40,305 bases of DNA from Sulfurimonas sp. (GTDB lineage Bacteria; Campylobacterota; Campylobacteria; Campylobacterales; Sulfurimonadaceae): NCBI GenBank assembly GCA_027064045.1, contig JAMOQK010000044.1, positions 1 to 40,305 of the forward strand. The letters run 5' to 3'. Under the pieces are notes generated by a model that worked only from the letters and a program-made list of their open reading frames with translations, was not told the origin of the DNA and ran no database searches. How positions within the stretch are numbered: position 1 is the first letter of the stretch; every line of letters begins with the position of its first letter. Position numbers and translations under genes: made by a program. Positions 10,348 through 19,466 of the stretch are shown here, one piece after another.

Positions 10348-12270
10348 CTAAACTCCTAAACCTGATAGAACTACTCTAAGTCCATCAGAATGTCTTGCTG
10401 CTAGTCCAAAAACCACAGCTAATGATAACAGAACTACTATTCCAGTAACCATCCATTTAAGCATTGTAGATAGATTACCACTCTGCATTGCTCTTGTTGT
10501 ATCACCTGTTGTATATATAACTTTTGCTATACCATCAACAGAAGCATCAACAACTTTTTGATCTATCTCTTTCCAGAACACTTTTGAAAGTCCTCTATAT
10601 GGTTTAACAAGATAGTTTTCATAAAAATAAGGAATATAATACTGATTAATCAACAGTTTATATTTAAAACTATTTTCCATATCACTTGTTCCATCTGGAA
10701 GTTTAATATCTCTACTCATATATTTTTTATAAGCATAAGCGATAGCAAGTATAACAAATAGTTGAGTACCTATAGTCATCATCCAGAATGTTACATGAGA
10801 ATGTATATGATACTCTGTAGCACTTAAAATCTCTTCAACCATACTAAAGAAAGTTGTTCTAAATGCACCTGCAATAACAGCAAGGATAAGTAGAGGACTC
10901 ATAGCAACAAGCATAAATTTATACGCTTCATGCGGATGGAAACCAAATAATTTATATCTCTCTTCACCATGGAAAATAAGTGCAATAATTCTAAATGAAT
11001 AAAATGCAGTTAAACCAGCAGTTAACAGAAGTACCGTATAGATAATAAAATGGTGTTCAGCAAATGCAGCTTCTAAGATAACATCTTTTGAGAAGAATCC
11101 AGCAAGAGGGAAAAGACCAGCTAAAGCAACAGATGCTAAAGTCATCATAATCATAGAACCCTTCATAACCTTACCAAGTCCACCCATTTTAAATGGATCA
11201 AGTTCGCTATCCATCGCATGCATAACATTACCAGCACCAAGGAATAACAATGCTTTAAAGAAAGCGTGAGCCATTAAGTGAAACAATGCAACCCAATAAG
11301 CACCTAAACCAGCAGCAGCAAACATGTAACCTAGCTGTGAAAGTGTAGAGTAAGCGATAACTCTTTTAATATCACGATTAACAAGTGCCATAGATGCTGC
11401 AAACATTGCTACAAATGTACCAAGAGAAGCAATAAACAATCCAACATCAGGAATTAAACTATATAACTCATTTGAACGAACAACTAAATAAACACCAGCT
11501 GTTACCATAGTCGCAGCATGAATAAGTGCAGAAACCGGAGTTGGACCTTCCATCGCATCAGCAAGCCAAGTATGAAGTGGAAACTGTGCTGATTTACCCA
11601 TAGCACCAATAAAAAGAAAGATACCAATCATAGTAAGTGTTGAATTATCTAAAGTTTTAAAAGCTTCAAAAGCACCATCGTATTGTAATGTACCAGTATT
11701 CCAATAAACTAAAAAGATACCAATTAACATACCAAGGTCAGCAATACGGTTCATAATAAATGCTTCATTAGCTGCCCAACTAGCACTCTCTTTATGAAAC
11801 CAAAAACCAATCAATCCCCATGAACAAAGACCAACACCTTCCCAACCTATAAATAGACCAGCATAGTTGTCACTCATAACAAGGATAAGCATTGAAAACA
11901 CAAACGCAGATAACCATGCAAAAAATCTGTTAAAACCTTTATCGTGATCCATATAACCAATAGCATATACATGAACAACAGATGAAACGATAGTTACAAC
12001 CATCATCATAGTTACTGATACTTGATCTACAACAAATCCAAATGGTATATGAAGATGACCTGTTGATATCCATGTCATCAACTCAACATGAACACTCTCG
12101 CCAGTTGATAACACATGACCTAGTAAAACACTACTACTTAAAAAAGATACAACAAGTAGTGTACTTGGAATGATACCAGTGATGATTGTCTTAGGTTTAG
12201 CAGTAAAAAGTGCTGCAAAAAGAGAACCAACCAGTGGTGAAAACAATGCCACATATAAAAATAATTCCAT
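10348..12270 (-). CDS. nuoL: NADH-quinone oxidoreductase subunit L
   Basis: 640 aa; FPLHTWLADAMEGPTPVSALIHAATMVTAGVYLV, RVIAYSTLSQLGYMF. Confidence 0.97.
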   Translation of the reverse strand: MELFLYVALFSPLVGSLFAALFTAKPKTIITGIIPSTLLVVSFLSSSVLLGHVLSTGESVHVELMTWISTGHLHIPFGFVVDQVSVTMMMVVTIVSSVVHVYAIGYMDHDKGFNRFFAWLSAFVFSMLILVMSDNYAGLFIGWEGVGLCSWGLIGFWFHKESASWAANEAFIMNRIADLGMLIGIFLVYWNTGTLQYDGAFEAFKTLDNSTLTMIGIFLFIGAMGKSAQFPLHTWLADAMEGPTPVSALIHAATMVTAGVYLVVRSNELYSLIPDVGLFIASLGTFVAMFAASMALVNRDIKRVIAYSTLSQLGYMFAAAGLGAYWVALFHLMAHAFFKALLFLGAGNVMHAMDSELDPFKMGGLGKVMKGSMIMMTLASVALAGLFPLAGFFSKDVILEAAFAEHHFIIYTVLLLTAGLTAFYSFRIIALIFHGEERYKLFGFHPHEAYKFMLVAMSPLLILAVIAGAFRTTFFSMVEEILSATEYHIHSHVTFWMMTIGTQLFVILAIAYAYKKYMSRDIKLPDGTSDMENSFKYKLLINQYYIPYFYENYLVKPYRGLSKVFWKEIDQKVVDASVDGIAKVIYTTGDTTRAMQSGNLSTMLKWMVTGIVVLLSLAVVFGLAARHSDGLRVVLSGLGV

Positions 12271-12274
12271 ATCT

Positions 12275-12583
12275 CTACCCCCTCATCGTTGACATTTGTT
12301 CAAGGTCAATATTGTTATGACTTTTATGCCATACAATTAACAAACCAAGACCAACAGCAACTTCACTAGCAGCTATTGCAATTACAAAGAATGCAAACAT
12401 CTGCCCAGTTAAATCACCATAATAGTGTGAAATCGCAGCAAAAGAGATATTAACAGAGTTAAGAAGTATCTCAGTGGCGAAAAACAACATTAAAAGATTT
12501 TTTCGTCTCATAACACCAATCAAACCTATAGCAAATAGGATAGCTGATAGTACAAGATAATGATTTAGTCCTATTTCCATCAT
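12275..12583 (-). CDS. nuoK: NADH-quinone oxidoreductase subunit K
   Basis: 102 aa; GLNHYLVLSAILFAIGLIGVMRRKNLLMLFFATEILLNSVNI. Confidence 0.97.
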   Translation of the reverse strand: MMEIGLNHYLVLSAILFAIGLIGVMRRKNLLMLFFATEILLNSVNISFAAISHYYGDLTGQMFAFFVIAIAASEVAVGLGLLIVWHKSHNNIDLEQMSTMRG

Positions 12584-13161
12584 GAAAGCACCTTCTTATT
12601 TTTTTCTTCTCTCATATCTCTAATCTCAGCATCACTCATCTCAGTAAGAGACAGATCCATCTTCTTACCAGCTAAAACGATACCCGCTACCATAGCAACA
12701 AGCAACATCACTGCAGCAACCTCAAACGGTATAAGATATTTTGTAAACAATACAACACCAACTTCTTGTGTATTACCTACACCTTCTATAATTGGATAAA
12801 AAGCTGTAATATTGTCTGTAACCATAGGAGCTACAAAAATAACTACAACTAAAAAAGCTGCTAAGGTACTAAGTCCAAATATAATCAGACTATTTCCTTT
12901 CTTCTCTTTAACATCTCTTGTGGTATCAAAAAACATCATACCAAAAGCATAAAGAGCCATAACAGCACCAGAATAAACAACAATTTGCACAGCACCTAAA
13001 AAGTCAGCCCCAAGGATAAAGAAAAACGCTGATATAAAAATCATCCCTGCTGCTAACGATGTTAGTGCATATAACGCCTGTGCTGTTGTAACAGTTATGA
13101 AAAACATTACAATCGTTAAAAAAGCAAACAGATAAAAAGCAATCGCTTCAAACATACTCAA
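12580..13161 (-). CDS. nuoJ: NADH-quinone oxidoreductase subunit J
   Basis: 193 aa polytopic; ALTSLAAGMIFISAFFFILGADFLGAVQIVVYSGAVMALYAFGMMFF; between nuoK and nuoI. Confidence 0.95.
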   Translation of the reverse strand: MSMFEAIAFYLFAFLTIVMFFITVTTAQALYALTSLAAGMIFISAFFFILGADFLGAVQIVVYSGAVMALYAFGMMFFDTTRDVKEKKGNSLIIFGLSTLAAFLVVVIFVAPMVTDNITAFYPIIEGVGNTQEVGVVLFTKYLIPFEVAAVMLLVAMVAGIVLAGKKMDLSLTEMSDAEIRDMREEKNKKVLS

Positions 13162-13166
13162 TCTCC

Positions 13167-13787
13167 TTAATATGCTAGAGGTGTTTTTTTAACACGCTCA
13201 TCTTCATGTGGTGTAATAGCACCAAAACCTTCGAACTCTAGCTGATTACCAACTTTCATCGTATCTAATGGTGTCAACATATCTTCATACATTGTAAAGT
13301 GTTCCCTTTGCTCACTTGCATTTTCATAGCGTCCACCATGAGTAATTGCAAGTTCAGGACAAACCTCAGCACAAAAACCACAATAGATACAACGACCAAG
13401 ATTGATAGAATATTCACTAACCTCTTTACGAGAGTTTTCATCTCTTTTTGTTTCAATTCTTATACAATTAGCAACACATATCTTTTCACAAAGACCACAA
13501 CCTATACATCTCTCAGTATCACTCTCCCACAATCTTTTCATCTCATGGATAGCACGATACCTAGGACCTATTGGCATCTTCTCTTCTGGATAACTAACAG
13601 TATGGATCTCAAATTTAAAAAACTCTCTCATAACAACCCAAAGACCAACAAAAAGTTCAAGTCTAAAAGTTCTTTTAACTACTCTTTTAAATTTATCCCA
13701 TGGCTCTGTCGGATAATCTTCAATATCTACTAAGAAATATTCATTACTGACATTTCTATTGTTAAACTGTTCATCTTTCATCATCAC
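13167..13787 (-). CDS. nuoI: NADH-quinone oxidoreductase subunit I (2x[4Fe-4S])
   Basis: 206 aa; CIGCGLCEKICVANCIRIE and CIYCGFCAEVCPELAIT. Confidence 0.96.
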   Translation of the reverse strand: MMMKDEQFNNRNVSNEYFLVDIEDYPTEPWDKFKRVVKRTFRLELFVGLWVVMREFFKFEIHTVSYPEEKMPIGPRYRAIHEMKRLWESDTERCIGCGLCEKICVANCIRIETKRDENSRKEVSEYSINLGRCIYCGFCAEVCPELAITHGGRYENASEQREHFTMYEDMLTPLDTMKVGNQLEFEGFGAITPHEDERVKKTPLAY

Positions 13788-13790
13788 CCC

Positions 13791-14777
13791 TTACATCATC
13801 ACTATAGCAGTGACTAAGATATTTAGTACCGCTACTGGCATTAAGATTTTCCAACATAACATCATCAACTGATCTGGTCTAACATCTGGCCATGCAGCTC
13901 TTGTCCATAGGAAAAAGAAAAAGAAAAATGACATTTTACCTAACAATGCTAAAGCACCCAAGAAACTACCATCTCCATATCCACCCAAGAAAAGGATAGG
14001 AATCATAAATGAGATAAAGAACATATTTGCATACTCACCGATAAAGAAAAGACCCCATCTCATACCACTATATTCAGTACCAAAACCATCAATAATCTCA
14101 TGATCATTTGCTATAAGGTGAAACGGTGTTCTACCTGTTTCAGCAAATGCCGCTATCCAAAACAGGATAAATGCTACTGGCTGAGTCCAAACCATCCAAG
14201 AAGTTATCCCACCTGCTTGATATTCGTTAAAGTCAATCAAAGAAAGTGAACCAACCATCATAATTGGAGCTAAAATCGATAAACCAGTTACAACCTCATA
14301 AGAGATAAAAACTGCAGCACCCCTCGCAGCCGATAGCAATGCAAATTTATTTGCAGATGCCATACCACCAAGAAGTGGTCCATAAAGACCAACGCCCATA
14401 ATACCTAAGATATATAAAATACCTATATTTATATCTGCAATAATTGGATGTACTTCATATCCAAATATTGTAAAAGAAGGTAAGAAAGGGATAGCTGCTG
14501 CTGCTATAAAAGCAGTTGCAGCAGTGATAACAGGAGCTATTTTAAAGACAGGTGCTACAACATTTGTTGGAACAATATCTTCTTTTGTAAAAAGTTTAAT
14601 AGCATCTGCACCAAATTGTAAAACCCCATAAGGTCCAACATTCATAGGTCCAAGTCTTCTTTGCATAAAAGCAAGGATTTTTCTCTCAAAATAAGTACCT
14701 ATCCCTGCTAATGCAGAAAACACAAGCATTACTATAACAATTTTTATAATTGTTTCTATTAAATATGCCATTTCCAT
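13791..14777 (-). CDS. nuoH: NADH-quinone oxidoreductase subunit H
   Basis: 328 aa; RRLGPMNVGPYGVLQFGADAIKLFTKED, AETGRTPFHL, WTRAAWPDVRPDQLM. Confidence 0.97.
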   Translation of the reverse strand: MEMAYLIETIIKIVIVMLVFSALAGIGTYFERKILAFMQRRLGPMNVGPYGVLQFGADAIKLFTKEDIVPTNVVAPVFKIAPVITAATAFIAAAAIPFLPSFTIFGYEVHPIIADINIGILYILGIMGVGLYGPLLGGMASANKFALLSAARGAAVFISYEVVTGLSILAPIMMVGSLSLIDFNEYQAGGITSWMVWTQPVAFILFWIAAFAETGRTPFHLIANDHEIIDGFGTEYSGMRWGLFFIGEYANMFFISFMIPILFLGGYGDGSFLGALALLGKMSFFFFFFLWTRAAWPDVRPDQLMMLCWKILMPVAVLNILVTAIVMM

Positions 14778-14779
14778 AT

Positions 14780-17269
14780 TTACACCCTTTCTATCGAAGC
14801 TGTTGCAAAGCGATAACTACTAATGACAGCCTCTGAATTTATTTTAGAATCAAATGTTGGTAAAATTGCTATATCACCTGTGATTTTATTATCACTTACT
14901 ATGGTTGTAACAAGCTCACCATCTTTAGTTTTAATTTTCACTCTATCCCCCTCATTTAGTTCTGATTTAGATAAAAACTCTTCACTCATATAAACACCAC
15001 CAACCTCATCAAGATTTGTAGTTTTATGAGTAAAAGGAGTAAATTGTCTTACAGGGTTTGCAAGATACACGATACTCCCTTCAAGTTTTTCATCACTAAA
15101 TTTTTCCACACTTTCATCACCTGATACCGAAATAGAGATATTTTCAAGTAAATAACCTCTCACTTCAGTTCCATCATTTTCATAGTGATTAGGCAGATCA
15201 TCAAATCTCTCAGATTTAAAACCTTTTTCTATAGGTAAATTATAAGTATAGTCTATAGTGTTTTCTGCTTTCAATCCAAGTGCATTAGCAATATCATTTA
15301 GTTCATACCCATTATAAGGCAATGCTGCATTTGTAGGATTTACCCTTTTGTTAATGCTTGTAAGAGTTCCCTCTTGTTGATTCATCGCTGGCATGTCTAA
15401 ATCACCATCACCTAAAGCTGATAAAGTGAAATCACCTTTAGTATTATACCCAACACTATATGAGCCAACTTCATCATCTAAATCACAAATCAATGCTACA
15501 CCAAGTGAATTAGTCAACTGAGGAATCATTGTAATCTCAAAAGCACTATATTTTTCAATTAATGCCACTAAACGAGCTAAGTTTTTAGAATTTGGATGAG
15601 TATATAAATCTGCTCCAACCATAAGAGCAAAACTCTCTTTTTTCTTAAGATTTTTCTCTAATTTTTCCATAAACTTATCATCAGCACCCAAAATTTCAAG
15701 AAGCTTATTATCATCAACCTCTATCTCTTTAGATACCTTTTTCGGAACCATCTTAGTTTTTTCAACTTCAACTTCTTCCTCTTGACCTGTTTCATCATTT
15801 AGTTTCATCTCTTTAACTATCTCTGTAACTTTCTCTTTTATAGTTTCCGTCACTGTTACAGTTTTAGTTGAGTGAAAAGATGCTAAATATTCTGTTATAT
15901 CAGATGGAAGTTTTTCTTTATCTCCAAACAAATCTAAAATCAAATATAAAACAACTTCTTCTTGAAGTGGAGCATGTTTTAGAGTCATAATACTTTTAGC
16001 AAGTCCCTCTATGATTGGATCACCTACAGGATGAAAATAAAGCCCAGCTCCCTTGTTTACAGTCATAGAGTTATTTAATGCATATCTTGCATTTGGATTA
16101 TCAGATTTTAAAGCTGAACCAACACTTACTATGAAGTTAGTAGCAATTACCTCTTTTAAATCACTTCCATAAAGTGAAGTTCCACTTATCTCACCATAAT
16201 CTTTTAAGAATGTTTGAAATGCTTTTGCTTCTTTATTTACAAGCTTAACACCAAGTTTTTCTTTTAATGATTGAAGGATATATGCTTCTTCATTTGTAAT
16301 AGTTGAAGTAAATTTAATTGTATCAGCTTTTTTAAATGCTTCTAATGCTTTATTAAATGCAACTTCATCCTTGGATTCAACTCTGTTTTCATAATCAAAA
16401 CCATACCTTCCAGCTCCACAAAGTGAAACATAGTTCCATTCATTCATAACTCTATAAATCTTCTTATCAGTATTTGCAATATTTGTATGCTTAACATCAT
16501 AAGAGATTTGACATCCTGCAGAACAATGTCCACAAGTTGCAGGTATCTGTTTAAGTTCCCATGCATTTGACTTATACATAAACTGAGTATCAACCAAAGC
16601 ACCAACAGGACAAACAGCAGCACATTCACCACAACTTGTACAGTCTAAAACATCAGTTCCATTTGTAAGACCAATAACTGATTTATTAAGCTTATTCCAC
16701 ATGGCATAAGCATCTTTTGGCATAGTTTCTTTAAACTCAGCCTCAAGCGCATCAGCTCCACGAGGGATAGTTTTAAGTGAGTTATCACCTATCATATCTT
16801 TACATACAGTTGAACATCTCTCACAAACTATACAAAGACCAGGATCATAGTGAAGATGTCCCCAATCATGAGAACTTCTATCCACATCTTTTACTGAATA
16901 ATGTTGTATATCTACACCCATCTCCAATGTATAGTTTTGTAATTCACACTCACCTGATTGATCACAAACACCACATTGAAGTGGATGATTTACATCATAC
17001 ACTTCCATAATAGCACGGCGTTCTTTTGCAATATTTTCAGTTGTAGTTGTGATATTCATACCATCTTTACTTTTGGCATTACAAGCATATACTTGCTTAC
17101 CATCAGCTTCAACTAAACATATACGACAAGCAAGAGTTGGACTACATCTTGTTAAATAACAAATTGCAGGGATAAATATATCATTTGCACGAGCTGCATT
17201 TAATAGAGTTTCACCCTCTTTTGTTTGTATCTCTTTATCATCAATTGTAATTGTAATATTGTTACTCAT
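14780..17269 (-). CDS. nuoG: NADH-quinone oxidoreductase subunit G, copy 1 (829 aa, with a charged internal insertion)
   Basis: 2Fe-2S CYLTRCSPTLACRICLVEADG, CGVCDQSGECELQ, CERCSTVC, CTSCGECAAVCP, CGHCSAGC motifs. Confidence 0.92.
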   Translation of the reverse strand: MSNNITITIDDKEIQTKEGETLLNAARANDIFIPAICYLTRCSPTLACRICLVEADGKQVYACNAKSKDGMNITTTTENIAKERRAIMEVYDVNHPLQCGVCDQSGECELQNYTLEMGVDIQHYSVKDVDRSSHDWGHLHYDPGLCIVCERCSTVCKDMIGDNSLKTIPRGADALEAEFKETMPKDAYAMWNKLNKSVIGLTNGTDVLDCTSCGECAAVCPVGALVDTQFMYKSNAWELKQIPATCGHCSAGCQISYDVKHTNIANTDKKIYRVMNEWNYVSLCGAGRYGFDYENRVESKDEVAFNKALEAFKKADTIKFTSTITNEEAYILQSLKEKLGVKLVNKEAKAFQTFLKDYGEISGTSLYGSDLKEVIATNFIVSVGSALKSDNPNARYALNNSMTVNKGAGLYFHPVGDPIIEGLAKSIMTLKHAPLQEEVVLYLILDLFGDKEKLPSDITEYLASFHSTKTVTVTETIKEKVTEIVKEMKLNDETGQEEEVEVEKTKMVPKKVSKEIEVDDNKLLEILGADDKFMEKLEKNLKKKESFALMVGADLYTHPNSKNLARLVALIEKYSAFEITMIPQLTNSLGVALICDLDDEVGSYSVGYNTKGDFTLSALGDGDLDMPAMNQQEGTLTSINKRVNPTNAALPYNGYELNDIANALGLKAENTIDYTYNLPIEKGFKSERFDDLPNHYENDGTEVRGYLLENISISVSGDESVEKFSDEKLEGSIVYLANPVRQFTPFTHKTTNLDEVGGVYMSEEFLSKSELNEGDRVKIKTKDGELVTTIVSDNKITGDIAILPTFDSKINSEAVISSYRFATASIERV

Positions 17270-19451
17270 TTATAACCTCTATTTTGACTTGATTGTATCT
17301 ATAGTTTGAAGATTTTGAATCCAGCATGAAAGTTGGGTTATATGCAACCGTACCTTTCATATGTCTATCCACTCTAAAGTGTCTAACAAACTCAATTCCA
17401 TCAACAATAAACTTAACTCTGTCTCCCGATTTAATTTTAGATGCCATTGCAAACTGTTCTGAACCTACAAGTTCATCTTTTACTTTTATCTGCTTACAAT
17501 CTTTAGTAAAAGGGCTAAACTGGCTAAGTGGGTTTCTGCTATATACAACACTACCGTTAAACTCACCCAACTCTTCAACTTCATCTAATTTTACACTATC
17601 GTTATTTTTAACTGATTCGATTTTATATCCACGATAAGCATTTCCAACATTATCATAATAATTATCTAAATCATCAAATTCTATCTCTTTAAAGCCGAGT
17701 TTAGATGTATAATCTATAACATTTTTACTTTCAACACCAAGTGAAGATGCTATATCATTAAGTTCATATCCATGATATGCTACACCTGCATTTAAAACAA
17801 CTAAGTTTTTATCTATATTTACAAATGTTCCCTCTTGCTGATTAAGAGAAGGCATATCTAAATCGCCCTCCCCTTTTGCACTTAAAGTAAAATCTGCTTT
17901 AACATTATATCCAACGCTAAATCCATCTTCTATTTTATCTAAATCACATATCAAAGATACACCCAGTGTATTTGTTGATGGTGGAACAACTATAACTTTA
18001 AAAGGTGTGTATTTTTGTATCAAACCAACTATCATAGCTATATTTTTAGCTCGTGAATGGTTTATGACATCTTCACCAATAACCAGCATCGGCTTCTTTT
18101 TTCTTAAATATTTTTGTTTTAATTCATCTAACTCTTCTTCAGAAATATTACTCTCACCACATAAGTAACCAAAATCTAACGAATCAAAAAACTCTTTTTG
18201 AGATGATTTATCTTCTATAAATATATCTGCAACCATTGACAAAGCTGCTTCTTCACTACCAACTTCATTCTTAATAAACATAGAAACAACATTTGAGATA
18301 GGTGCTTCCTCAATAGGGTGAATACTGGCAACAAAGGCTTTTTTATAACCAACTGCCTGAGCCATAGCAAACTTAACCATTGGATTGTCACTCTGTATAG
18401 ATCCACCAATACTAATGATAAAATCACTATTTGACAAATCTTTTATATCTCCATTATAAAGAGATTTATTTGAAGTAGATGCGAAATTATCCATAAACTC
18501 TTGATATTTTCTAGCATCATCATTTACAAGATTAAATCCAAGTTTTTTCTTCAATTCATTTAAAACAAACGCTTCTTCATTAGTTATAAAAGAGTTAAAA
18601 ACAACATTTTTAGCACTTTTAAAAGCTTCAACCGCTTTTTCAAAAGCTGAAGTATCTTTAGTTTGCACTCTATTTTGAAAATCAAAGCCAAATCTACCAG
18701 CACCACAAAGTGAAGAAAAATCAGCTTCATTTGTAACTCTTCTAATCTCACCACCTTTTGATTCATAGTAAAGTGAACAAGCACTAGAACAATGCGCGCA
18801 ACTTGATGGAACTTTTGTAAGTTCCCAAGCGTTTGATGTATATTTAAAATCAGTTGATGCCATAGCTCCAACAGGACAAACAGATATACACTCCCCACAT
18901 TGGATACAATTAGCAAGATTTATCTCTATACGAGATTTATATCCACCAGCTTTTATAAACAGAGCCTCATTTCCCACAACTTCATTACAAACTGTTGTAC
19001 ATTTTTCACAAAGAATACATAATGCTGGATCATAAGTATGAACACCCCACTTTTTCTTCTTACGAGCTTGATCACGCACAGCAAAATTTTGTTGTTCTAC
19101 ACCAAATTCTAAAGTTTTATTTTGTAACTCACACTCTCCACTTTTATCACATACACCACACTGTAAAGGGTGATTTACATTATAAAGCTTCATAATGTTT
19201 TGTCTCTCTTTGTAAAGAATTTGTGAGTCAGTAGTAATCTCTGCACCCTCTGTTGGAGGTGTATTACAACTTAAAACAAGACCGTCCACACCCTTGGCTT
19301 CAACAACACACATCCTACACGAAGCATTTGGAGTTGCTTTTGCGAGATAACACATAGTTGGGATATATATACCCTCACGACGCGCAACCTGAAGGATAGT
19401 TTCACCTTTTTGAGCCTTAACAGAGATACCATTAATCTTAAAATTAACCAT
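17262..19451 (-). CDS. NADH-quinone oxidoreductase subunit G, copy 2 (729 aa)
   Basis: Same Fe-S motif set (CYLAKATPNASCRMCVVEAKG, CGVCDKSGECELQ, CEKCTTVC, CIQCGECISVCP, CAHCSSAC); tandem paralogue overlapping copy 1 by 8 nt. Confidence 0.92.
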   Translation of the reverse strand: MVNFKINGISVKAQKGETILQVARREGIYIPTMCYLAKATPNASCRMCVVEAKGVDGLVLSCNTPPTEGAEITTDSQILYKERQNIMKLYNVNHPLQCGVCDKSGECELQNKTLEFGVEQQNFAVRDQARKKKKWGVHTYDPALCILCEKCTTVCNEVVGNEALFIKAGGYKSRIEINLANCIQCGECISVCPVGAMASTDFKYTSNAWELTKVPSSCAHCSSACSLYYESKGGEIRRVTNEADFSSLCGAGRFGFDFQNRVQTKDTSAFEKAVEAFKSAKNVVFNSFITNEEAFVLNELKKKLGFNLVNDDARKYQEFMDNFASTSNKSLYNGDIKDLSNSDFIISIGGSIQSDNPMVKFAMAQAVGYKKAFVASIHPIEEAPISNVVSMFIKNEVGSEEAALSMVADIFIEDKSSQKEFFDSLDFGYLCGESNISEEELDELKQKYLRKKKPMLVIGEDVINHSRAKNIAMIVGLIQKYTPFKVIVVPPSTNTLGVSLICDLDKIEDGFSVGYNVKADFTLSAKGEGDLDMPSLNQQEGTFVNIDKNLVVLNAGVAYHGYELNDIASSLGVESKNVIDYTSKLGFKEIEFDDLDNYYDNVGNAYRGYKIESVKNNDSVKLDEVEELGEFNGSVVYSRNPLSQFSPFTKDCKQIKVKDELVGSEQFAMASKIKSGDRVKFIVDGIEFVRHFRVDRHMKGTVAYNPTFMLDSKSSNYRYNQVKIEVINE

Positions 19452-19466
19452 TCAATACCCCCCTTC

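Noticed and set aside
13299-13733. Plus-strand 144-aa and 63-aa ORFs over nuoI
   Set aside because: Antisense to nuoI with its conserved ferredoxin motifs; Ser/Thr/Phe-rich shadow translation.
18584-18916. 110-aa and other minus-strand out-of-frame ORFs within nuoG2 and nuoF'
   Set aside because: Out-of-frame shadows of strongly supported genes with Leu/Val-rich nonsense composition.
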